Shown here piece after piece: positions 38,269-45,929 of a DNA stretch of 64,000 nucleotides. The notes under the pieces were generated by a model, which was not told the DNA's origin, did no database searches, and worked only from the letters and a program-made list of their open reading frames with translations. The translations under genes were made by a program, and so were the position numbers. Positions within the stretch are counted from its first letter, which is position 1; the number at the start of each line of letters is the position of its first letter. The stretch is from contig OZ219905.1 of assembly GCA_964291635.2 (NCBI GenBank), positions 124,001 to 188,000 on the forward strand, in the 5' to 3' direction. The DNA comes from JAPPHA01 sp964291635 (GTDB lineage: Bacteria; Pseudomonadota; Alphaproteobacteria; Rhodobacterales; Rhodobacteraceae).

Positions 38269-39566
38269 CGATCGAATTTCAGGACTTCGGTGACGTCGAT
38301 CCTTGCCGCCCGGAGGGCGGGGTACACCGATGCGATGGTACCAACCACGAGAATGAACCCGAGCGACTGAAGGTAGCGCCCGGGACGGAATTCCGGCACG
38401 ATGATCGGCTCAAGGAGAATGCCGGAAAAGGTCATCTCGTCCATGGATCCGGAAAAATCGAGCCCGTCGCCGAAAAAGTACCAGGTGAGAATCGTACCGA
38501 GTCCCACCCCGATGAAACCGCTCAGGAGCGTCAGCACCATGCCTTCGATGAGGACGATGACGCCGGTCTGGGCCGGCGACATTCCGATCGCCTGGAGGAT
38601 GCCGAATTCCCGGTGCCTGTAGAGGACCGACATCAGCACCGTGTTCATGATGCCGAACGCGATGATCCCGAAGAGTAGCACCCGCACGATCGACCCGCTG
38701 AAATTGTCGAGCGCGATCGCCGACGCCAGGGCCGGGTTTGCCGTCTTCCAGTCGAGGACGGCGACATCCCCTTCCAGGATGTGAACCGCGAGTGCCTCTT
38801 CAAGCGCGGCCACGGTCTCCGGCACCATCGAGCTGTGCAGGAGAACCACTTTGACGTTTGTGACGCCGTTTCCGGCGCCGAGCCAGCCATCCGCTGTCTG
38901 CAGCGGAACCTGAACGGTCGTCTGGTCAACTTCCGCGACGCCGCTCCGGAAGATGCCGGCGACACGAAGGAGTTGGGAAGCGATTTCGCCGGTTGCATCC
39001 TCGGACTGCACCACGAACTTCGAACCGGGCTCGAGGCGAAGGCTCGCGGCCAGGCGCACGCCGATGACGGCGCGCGCCTCGTCGTCCGCTCGGAGGTATC
39101 TTCCCGACATCACCTTTGCATCCAGGGTCGAGAGCACAGCCTCGGCTTCCGGGACAACCGCGGTGATTTTGACCGGGCGCGCACCGGCGGCCGAGCTTGC
39201 AAGGCCTCTGACGCCAAGCTGGGCGGAGGCGGCCATCACGCGTGACGCCACGGCAGGTGACGCAAGCGCCCGTGTCACGATTTCGTGGACCTCCCGCGGG
39301 AGACGGTTCTCGATCCGGGGCGCATTCCGGAACTCGGGGCGTTCGATGACGATGTGGCCCGTTCCCATGCGTGCGGCCTCGCGGATCCACATCTCCTGGC
39401 CGCCATCGGTCAGGCTGAAGCCGAAGATCAACAGGCCCCCGCCGAGTATCATTGCAGCGGCCGTAAGGATCGTCCGCCGAACGTTCAGACGGAGGCTGCG
39501 GAGCGCCAGTTTCGCGGAGACCCGCCATGCGGGCTCGCGGAGGTAACGGGTTGATCGTCCAGCCAT
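38265..39566 (-). CDS. FtsX/LolE-family ABC permease, second of two
   Basis: The 433-residue permease has one N-terminal helix (RTILTAAAMILGGGLLIFGF), a large periplasmic MacB-like domain (about residues 60-300), and three C-terminal helices in the FtsX domain (VRVLLFGIIAFGIMNTVLMS onward). That layout is the LolC/LolE type. The ATG at 39566 lies 2 bases after the upstream permease stop, so translation is coupled; the frame is open 71 codons upstream but that would overlap the other permease. LolE-like pairs usually extract lipoproteins, and here may act on another lipid. Confidence 0.88.
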   Translation of the reverse strand: MAGRSTRYLREPAWRVSAKLALRSLRLNVRRTILTAAAMILGGGLLIFGFSLTDGGQEMWIREAARMGTGHIVIERPEFRNAPRIENRLPREVHEIVTRALASPAVASRVMAASAQLGVRGLASSAAGARPVKITAVVPEAEAVLSTLDAKVMSGRYLRADDEARAVIGVRLAASLRLEPGSKFVVQSEDATGEIASQLLRVAGIFRSGVAEVDQTTVQVPLQTADGWLGAGNGVTNVKVVLLHSSMVPETVAALEEALAVHILEGDVAVLDWKTANPALASAIALDNFSGSIVRVLLFGIIAFGIMNTVLMSVLYRHREFGILQAIGMSPAQTGVIVLIEGMVLTLLSGFIGVGLGTILTWYFFGDGLDFSGSMDEMTFSGILLEPIIVPEFRPGRYLQSLGFILVVGTIASVYPALRAARIDVTEVLKFDR

Positions 39567-39568
39567 GT

Positions 39569-40831
39569 TCAGAGTTCGGACAACGTATCGGCAGGCGAGA
39601 TCATCGCCGCCCGGAAGGCAGGGTAGAGGGCGGCCAATACCGTTGTCAGGAGGAGGACCGCTGTCGCCGAGAACCAGGTGGAGACATCGTAAGCGATGCG
39701 AAGGCTCGGGGTGATCAGGACACCCGCCAGCGTCGTGCTGCCGTAGAGCCAGCTGAGATCGGGCGGCGCGACGTGCCACCAGACCATGAGGGGATACGTG
39801 AACAGGGCGCCGGCTGCGAGGCTGACTATTCCGATCGCCAGGGCCTCGGCAACCACGGCACCGGCTATCGCGCGCGGCGTCGCTCCGAGCGCCAGCATGA
39901 CGGCAAATTCCCGACGCCTCTCGAATGTCGCCAGAACCATGGTATTCGCCACGCCGAAGACGGCGATGGTGAAAACGATCGCGAGAATGATCCAGTGCAT
40001 GCCCTCGGAGAGGCCCACGTAGTCCACGACCGCGGGGTGGAGTTCAGTCCATGGTGCAGCGTCGATCCCGGTTGCGAACTCAACCAGCATCGCCTCGAGA
40101 CGCGTTGCGGTCGAGACTGCCTCCGACGGTTTCAGGGCCGCGATCGCAATTTCGTGGATGCGGTTCCCTGGAAGCACGATAAACTCCTGCAGGTCCCCGA
40201 TCGGCATCACGGCAAGACCGTTGTCAAGCTCCGTAAGACCGGTCTCGAACACGCCCGCGAGCCTGTAGAGCCCGTTTGCCAGGGAGCCGTCCGCCCCCGG
40301 GGCGACGACCACGATTTCGTCACCTGTTTCGACCGCCAACTGACGCGCGGTTTCCGCGCCGAGCACGAGTTCCGACGCGCCGGGACCGGGTGCACGTCCT
40401 GCCGTGACGAGGTTCAGGAACCGGCTGACGCGAGTCTCGCGCGCCACGTCGACACCGATGAGCACCACCGCGGAGGTTGCTTCGCCGGAACTCACGAGAC
40501 CGCCGGCGAAGACGCGGGGGGTGGAAGCCGCAACTTCCGGATCGGCATCCACCGCCGCGAGCAGCGCCTCCACGTCCACGCCGCCACGCCCGCCGATGGT
40601 GTCGTACAGGCTTCTGTCCGGCAGGTACTCGCTGTCGTGGATCTCGATCTGACCGCCGATCAGCGATGTCGCGTTCTCAATCAGTTCCTCGTTGATGCCG
40701 CCAGTCCATCCCGTCATGAACACGACGGCAAAGTAACTGACCGCGAGACCACCCGACGTCAGGGCCGTGCGTCTTGGATTGCGACCAATGTTCCGCCATC
40801 CGATACGGGCCCATGACGTTATTGCAGCCAC
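39569..40831 (-). CDS. FtsX/LolC-family ABC permease, first of two
   Basis: The 420-residue permease begins MAAITSWARIGWRNIGRNPR, with the first helix TSGGLAVSYFAVVFMTGWTG, then a periplasmic domain, then three helices starting at WIILAIVFTIAVFGVANTMV and the conserved FERRREFAVMLALGATPRAI turn. It pairs with the permease downstream, and the two would form an asymmetric LolCE-type heterodimer with the LolD-like ATPase. It begins 9 bases after the LolA-like gene. Confidence 0.88.
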   Translation of the reverse strand: MAAITSWARIGWRNIGRNPRRTALTSGGLAVSYFAVVFMTGWTGGINEELIENATSLIGGQIEIHDSEYLPDRSLYDTIGGRGGVDVEALLAAVDADPEVAASTPRVFAGGLVSSGEATSAVVLIGVDVARETRVSRFLNLVTAGRAPGPGASELVLGAETARQLAVETGDEIVVVAPGADGSLANGLYRLAGVFETGLTELDNGLAVMPIGDLQEFIVLPGNRIHEIAIAALKPSEAVSTATRLEAMLVEFATGIDAAPWTELHPAVVDYVGLSEGMHWIILAIVFTIAVFGVANTMVLATFERRREFAVMLALGATPRAIAGAVVAEALAIGIVSLAAGALFTYPLMVWWHVAPPDLSWLYGSTTLAGVLITPSLRIAYDVSTWFSATAVLLLTTVLAALYPAFRAAMISPADTLSEL

Positions 40832-40840
40832 GGTTGCGCG

Positions 40841-41608
40841 TCAGCGGTTTTTCTTGAGGTTGCGAAGCGAAAAGGACCTTTCGGTGATATCGATGTCGAA
40901 GTCCAGTTCCTCGTAACGGATGGTCGTGTGTTCGTCCGGTTCGTCAGTGGGACGCATGTGAATGACGCTCGGCAAGAGCCGTCCATCGAAAATCCGGAAT
41001 CCCCCGAATTCCATGGACCGCGCGAGCGAACCCGCCTCATCGTAAAAGCCCGCCAAAACCGGCATCAGGTCTTCCTGACGCACCCGGTATTCGATGCGCC
41101 CCCAGACGACGGCCGCATCGGGTTTCGGGGTCAGCGTGAAGTCCCAGACACGGACACCGGATGCGTCACGGCCGTCGAATGACAGGTCGATGTCATAGTC
41201 CTCCACGAGGCGGCTTTGCTTCACCAGGTCGTCGTTGGTGAAATGGGATCCCATCCAGGAACCGCCCATCATCGAGGCGGGAATCTTGATGGTCCGGTCA
41301 ACTTTGGGAAGGTAATTCCAGATGTTGTTTCCGGACTTCAGCGTCGCCGTGCCCGCTTCCTTCTTCGGCCGCAGGAGGCGCACGAGAAAAAATTCCGTCC
41401 CGAGCGACCATGCTTCCATGGTCAGCGTCCTCTCCCAGTTACCGGTGACGACCTCCATCGTCGCGACCGCCCGGCTGGACTCTCCGCGAAGCAGTTGGTC
41501 CACAGTGTCAATGACCTCGACCGGGTCGATCCCGGCGGGTGCCGGGCCGGCAAGCCACAGCGCCGTGAAAACGGCCCCGGCACGTGTCGCGGTGCGCGTG
41601 TCGAACAT
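40841..41608 (-). CDS. LolA-like outer-membrane lipoprotein-sorting protein
   Basis: The 255-residue protein has a signal peptide (residues 1 to about 25, AVFTALWLAGPAPAG) and the fold-related repeats of COG2834: VATMEVVTGNWERTLTMEAW, SGNNIWNYLPKVDRTIKIPA, and SWMGSHFTNDDLVKQSRLVE. It would carry a hydrophobic cargo through the periplasm. It differs in sequence from true LolA, which is shorter. I chose the ATG at 41608 after AGAGGTG over a GTG at 41614. As first gene of the five-gene set, it supplies the periplasmic step between the LolCDE-like exporter and the outer-membrane barrel. Confidence 0.85.
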   Translation of the reverse strand: MFDTRTATRAGAVFTALWLAGPAPAGIDPVEVIDTVDQLLRGESSRAVATMEVVTGNWERTLTMEAWSLGTEFFLVRLLRPKKEAGTATLKSGNNIWNYLPKVDRTIKIPASMMGGSWMGSHFTNDDLVKQSRLVEDYDIDLSFDGRDASGVRVWDFTLTPKPDAAVVWGRIEYRVRQEDLMPVLAGFYDEAGSLARSMEFGGFRIFDGRLLPSVIHMRPTDEPDEHTTIRYEELDFDIDITERSFSLRNLKKNR

Positions 41609-42047
41609 GGTCACCTCTGGTGGCGGGACGATACCAATACTGCTCCGATATACCGGCGACGCCCCGGGACTTCAATGGAACCGGCCCCGACTTTCAGGAC
41701 GATCCCGCGCCGCGGAATCGAGGATGATCCGGCCTGAGCGCCGATCCTCCCTGGGTGTTTCCGGCATGCTTCGTCCAACGAGCCGACAGGTATCGACGGT
41801 TTGGAGTCCGGCGGGATGCCCGTACCTGTCTCGGGTTTCGTCAACATGGACGAGGCGACACATGCGACGCGCTGCCCGCCGTCGGGATCAACCGGTACGG
41901 CGCACTTCTCGTTGTCGTCGCGGGGCTCCCGGTGATTCCGGGAAGACAGGACGATCCGTCACTTTTACCGCGAACGCGGTTGCTTCCGGGCACCGCCTGC
42001 CTTCGGGCTCAAACACCGACAAAGATGCACGCAACCGCGTTCGCGGC
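41609..42047. other. Gap upstream of the exporter set, no recognised gene
   Basis: I see no gene in these 440 bases. Several short frames are open on both strands without domains or ribosome-binding sites. The promoter of the exporter operon must lie near 41610-41700. Confidence 0.45.
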
Positions 42048-42058
42048 GGTGCCGGGCC
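42048..42058. repeat. Left target-site duplication of the IS4-family element
   Basis: GGTGCCGGGCC directly precedes the left inverted repeat and is identical to 44413-44423. Confidence 0.88.
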
Positions 42059-44412
42059 TATCAAGATCACACACTTAACTCCGGGCTGATTTCGTGCGAT
42101 TCGCCCGGGCATGCAGATCGGCATGCGACAGGTCTCGTCGGAAACGATAGAGTGGTTCGGGACGGCGTGCAACGGCGGTGAGCTGTCACGGACGGCGCTG
42201 GCCCACGAGTTCTGCGAGCGGGAGAACTGGACCAACCGTGTCGGCAAGTTGTGCCTGGCGTCGGCGCGCAAGCTTCTGCCGGCGCTTGCGGAGAAGCTGG
42301 GTGTGCGTCTTCCGGAAGCGGAAGCGCTGGAATTCGATCCTCATGCCCGTCCCCCGTCGGACTTCCCCGACCGTTCTGTCTCGTGCCTGCTTCGGGACCT
42401 CGGTGCCCTGTCGCTCGAGTTGGTGACGGCACCGGAGGACCGCCGCCGCTGGGAGGCGATGATCGAGAGCCATCATCCGGAGGGATGGCGCCGCCCGCCG
42501 GGCGGGCAGGTCCGGTACTGGGTCCGTTCGGAGCACGACGGGGTGCTGGGCGGCATCGGCTTCACCGCGGCCGGGATCCAGCTTGGTCCGCGCGACGGCG
42601 TCATCGGCTGGTCGGCCGATGCCCGCGTGGCCAACATCGCCAAGGTCGTGTGCAACCACCGCTTCCTGCTGCTTCCCGGTGTCCGTGTGAAGGGTCTCGC
42701 CTCCCGGGTCCTGCGCCTGGCTGCGGAGCGGATTGCCGATGACTGGGCGGCGGCCTACGGTGAGCATCCGGTGCTTGTGCAGAGTTTCACCGGGCCGGGG
42801 CAGTCCGGCCTGAGCTACCGGGCGGCGGGGTGGAAGTGCTGTCCGGAGCTGACTTCGGGGCGGCGTTCGGGAGTGCGGCGCGCGGTCTGGCTCCGGCCGC
42901 TGGTGGCGGGTTGGCAACAGGTTCTGTGTGCTGGCCCGGAACGGGTTCTCGGCTGGTCCGGATCGCTGTGCTGTGAGGGGGGATGGGCTGCCCGGGAATA
43001 CGGTCGCAGCACCCACCCCGACGGCCGGGTCCGGCGCCGGATTGCGCTGATGGGTGCGGCCTGGGTCAAACGCCTTGGGGAACATCTTCCGTCGATCTTC
43101 CCGGGGCGTGCGGAGCAGACGGCGGCCTACCGGTTGCTGTCCAATGACGCGGTGACGATGGATCATATCCTGGATTCGCATTTCGAGCAGACGGTTGAGC
43201 GCTGCGGTGTCGAGCGGCTTGTGCTTGCGGTACAGGACACGACGACACTGAATTATGACGACCTGTCAAAGACTTCGGGCCTCGACGAGCTTGGCGGGGG
43301 CGGCAAGGGCACCTCGGGCATCCTGGCCCATTTCGGCGTTGCGGTGAACGCGGTGGGCCGGCCCCTGGGGATGTACACGGTGGACACGGACTTCCGTCAG
43401 GATGAGGCGAAGGACAGTGTCCGCTGGGTGGACGGCCTTGAGCGGGCCCAGGAACTCGCGCGCGCCTGCCCGGAGGGCCGGGTGGTGACGGTCTGCGACC
43501 GCGAGGGCGACTTCTGGGAGCTGATCGCGCGTGCGCAGCAGACCGGGGCGGCATTGCTGGTCCGGGCCAGCCGGGGGACGCAACGGCGGGTTGCCCTGGC
43601 CTCCGGCGGCGACGCGAACCTGTGGGATCATGTGCTGGGGACGGAACCGGTGGGCGGTCGCAGGATCGAGGTTCCGGCCTGCGGGGGAGCGAACCGCAGG
43701 AAGGCCCGCACGGCGAAGCTGACATTGCGCTGCACGCCGGTGGAGCTGCTTGCTCCGAAGGACCGGGGGGACGAACCGCCGGTCCGCATGATCGCGGTCT
43801 CGGCCCGTGAGGAGGACCCTCCCCGCCGCCCGGCCTTGCCGGCATCGAAGACCGGGAAGAAGAAGCAACCGCTGCACTGGATGCTGCTGACCACCGAGGG
43901 CGAGGCCGATCTCGACACCGCCTGCACGGTGCTGCACTGGTACGAACTGCGCTGGCGGATCGAACAGTTCTTCCACGCGCTGAAGGTTGGCACCCGCATC
44001 GAGGATCGCCGCCTCGACGAGGCCGACGACCTGAAGAAGTGTCTCGCCTTCGACGCAATCACCGCATTCAGGTTTGGGACCTATCGATTCTCGCGCGCCA
44101 GAGACCGGACGAACCGGCTGATTGATTTGTCACCGAGGACGACATCCGGGCGCTCTGCGCTCTCGCCTCCCACCATGGTTTCAAGGTCCCCCGGGGACCG
44201 CCGGAGATGACCATCGCGGGCTTCGTCGTGCTGACGGGCGGCCTGGCGGGCTTTCATCCTTCGAAGCGCCAGCCGCTACCCGGCACGCAGAAGCTCTGGG
44301 AGGGGGTGAGGTTCCTGTCTCACGCCGTCATCGCCATCCAGGCCAAGGAAGAATGGGACAGGAAAAACCGAAAAGGAGACGAGAACCCGGAGTTAAGTGT
44401 GATAAAGTGATA
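42059..44412 (+). mobile_element. IS4-family insertion sequence, complete ends, inactivated
   Basis: The element is 2354 bases. Its left end at 42059-42085 and the reverse complement of its right end at 44386-44412 match at 22 of 27 positions, sharing TATCA and CACACTTAACTCCGGG. An 11-base direct repeat, GGTGCCGGGCC, flanks it at 42048-42058 and 44413-44423, which is the target duplication. Length of duplication and the transposase motif both agree with the IS4 family. The transposase gene fills the element but is broken. Confidence 0.92.
42111..44410 (+). pseudogene. IS4-family transposase fused to a DruA-like (DUF4338) domain, frameshifted
   Basis: Residues 1 to about 250 match DUF4338, the domain of Druantia protein DruA: SRTALAHEFCERENW, GGIGFTAAGIQLGPRDGVIG, VANIAKVVCNHRFLL and SGLSYRAAGWKCCPE. 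Residues about 290-350 resemble the Tn5-type DNA-binding domain (EQTAAYRLLSNDAVTMDHIL). The DDE domain follows, with LVLAVQDTTTLNYDD, VVTVCDREGDFWEL and the IS4 hallmark YELRWRIEQFFHALK. A missing base at about 44070-44072 shifts the frame after DAITAF. In the restored frame, VWDLSILARQRPDEPAD is followed by TGA at 44123-44125, then FVTEDDIRALCALASHHGF to the stop at 44408-44410 inside the right repeat. Two lesions make error less likely than decay. Confidence 0.87.
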
Positions 44413-44423
44413 GGTGCCGGGCC
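44413..44423. repeat. Right target-site duplication of the IS4-family element
   Basis: GGTGCCGGGCC directly follows the right inverted repeat and is identical to 42048-42058. Confidence 0.88.
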
Positions 44424-44726
44424 GGCTTGGACAAGTCTTCCGATCATCTGCATCCAGGAGGTCTCCGCGATCACCCGCCGTGGCCGGATTCATCCCGACG
44501 TCCCTGTCATCGGCCAGGCCCTTGAAATCCTTCGTTTCCGGAAAATGCGCGCAGCCGGGCACCGGTATTTCGGTTCGGCCCGAATTTTCGGGAATGGCTG
44601 CGCCGTGAAACGCATGGCCCGCCAACCTGGGTTAAGCCATTTGCAAAGAGCAGCCCAAATTGAATGAGCTTTAAACCCGTGTCCGATTGGGATATGTTTT
44701 TTTCAAAAATAGGCAGGATCGATCAA
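44424..44726. other. Gap between the IS4-family element and the LpoA-like gene
   Basis: About 300 bases with no recognised gene. The stretch probably holds the promoter of the lipoprotein-glnD-murJ group; I cannot point to its boxes. Confidence 0.4.
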
Positions 44727-45929
44727 ATGGCAGACTTCAATCCGAGAACACGTTTCTTTCCAGTCGCGTTGCTGGCGGTTTTTCTCGCGGGACTTGCCGG
44801 CTGCAACCCACAGCCGCCGTCGGCATTGGGACCCGGGCATGGACCAGGATCAGTAACTCCGGTCAACGTCGCGCTGCTGGTTCCTTCGGAATCCGGTGAC
44901 CGGCGACAGGACATGCTGGCCGAGAGCCTGGTTCAGGCAGCACAACTGGCAATTGCTGACTTCGGGGATGGCGCGCAGATTGACCTTCGGGTCTATCCCA
45001 CCGCCGGCAACCCGGAAACCGCAGTACAAGCGGTCCGGCAGGCGGCGGAAAATGACGCCGACATCATTCTCGGACCGTTGTTTTCGACCGCGACGATTGC
45101 AGCCAGCCAGGAAGCGGCACGCAACAACCTGAATGTCCTGAGCTTTTCGAACAACCCCGAAGTTGCCGGCGACAACGTATACGTGCTCGGCATTTCCTTC
45201 CAGAATACTGCCAACCAGTTGATCGCACATGCATCAAGTCAGGGCTTGTCCAGGATCGCCGTCGTCGCCGCGCAAAACCAGGCTGGCAGACTCGCCGCCG
45301 GTGCGGTCGAGACGGCTGCCGTGATCAACGGGGCAAGAGTCGTGAGCGTGGCGACGTATGAGCTTACGGCGACAGGCGCAATCGACGCCATGCCGATTAT
45401 CAGGCGCACGGTCGCCGAATCCCTGCCGGATGCCGTCGTCATCGACGCGGATTCCGCGGGTGCGCTCCCGATCTTTGCGGAAATGCTGCCAGGTCCCGGA
45501 ACGGATGAAATCTCGATGCCGGAGGATATCCAGTACATCGGACTGACCCGTTGGGACATCCCGAAAGCAACGCTCAGGCACGAGGGCCTGCAAGGCGGAT
45601 GGTTTGCGCTTCCGGACCCGGGTCTGTACGACGCGTTCGTCGTGCGTTTCCACAATGCTTACGGGAAACGACCGCACATACTCGCCGGGCTCGCGTACGA
45701 CGGAATTCAACTCATCGGAACGCTTGCGCAATCCTCCGCCCCCGACACGCTGTCTGCCCGGCGATTGACCAGGGCGGAGGGATTCATCGGCGTCAACGGC
45801 GCGTTTCGCTTGCGCCCGGACGGAACCGTCGCGCGTCGTCTGGCAATTGCAGAAGTTCGCGACGGATGGATAGAAATCATTGATCCAGCGGAACTTCCGT
45901 CCGGTGGTGCCACTCGTGCAGGTTCGTAG
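44727..45929 (+). CDS. LpoA-like penicillin-binding protein activator, lipoprotein
   Basis: The 400-residue protein has a lipoprotein signal (VALLAVFLAGLAGC, lipidated Cys near residue 25) and a Peripla_BP_6-type receptor fold: VNVALLVPSESGDRRQDMLA, AVQAVRQAAENDADIILGPL and LAYDGIQLIGTLAQ. In gammaproteobacteria LpoA is an outer-membrane lipoprotein that activates PBP1A, and similar proteins occur across proteobacteria. Three in-frame starts exist (44664, 44694, 44727); I chose 44727 because it gives a normal-length signal peptide. Its end overlaps the start region of glnD by about 50 bases. Confidence 0.82.
   Translation: MADFNPRTRFFPVALLAVFLAGLAGCNPQPPSALGPGHGPGSVTPVNVALLVPSESGDRRQDMLAESLVQAAQLAIADFGDGAQIDLRVYPTAGNPETAVQAVRQAAENDADIILGPLFSTATIAASQEAARNNLNVLSFSNNPEVAGDNVYVLGISFQNTANQLIAHASSQGLSRIAVVAAQNQAGRLAAGAVETAAVINGARVVSVATYELTATGAIDAMPIIRRTVAESLPDAVVIDADSAGALPIFAEMLPGPGTDEISMPEDIQYIGLTRWDIPKATLRHEGLQGGWFALPDPGLYDAFVVRFHNAYGKRPHILAGLAYDGIQLIGTLAQSSAPDTLSARRLTRAEGFIGVNGAFRLRPDGTVARRLAIAEVRDGWIEIIDPAELPSGGATRAGS

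Noticed and set aside
39527..40816. A 429-residue plus-strand frame opposite the FtsX permease
   Set aside because: The reverse strand encodes a well-supported permease with coupled neighbours; the plus frame is charged low-complexity sequence.
43066..44058. A 330-residue minus-strand frame inside the IS4-family element
   Set aside because: It is rich in arginine, proline and serine and is antisense to the DDE domain, so it is a shadow of high GC content.
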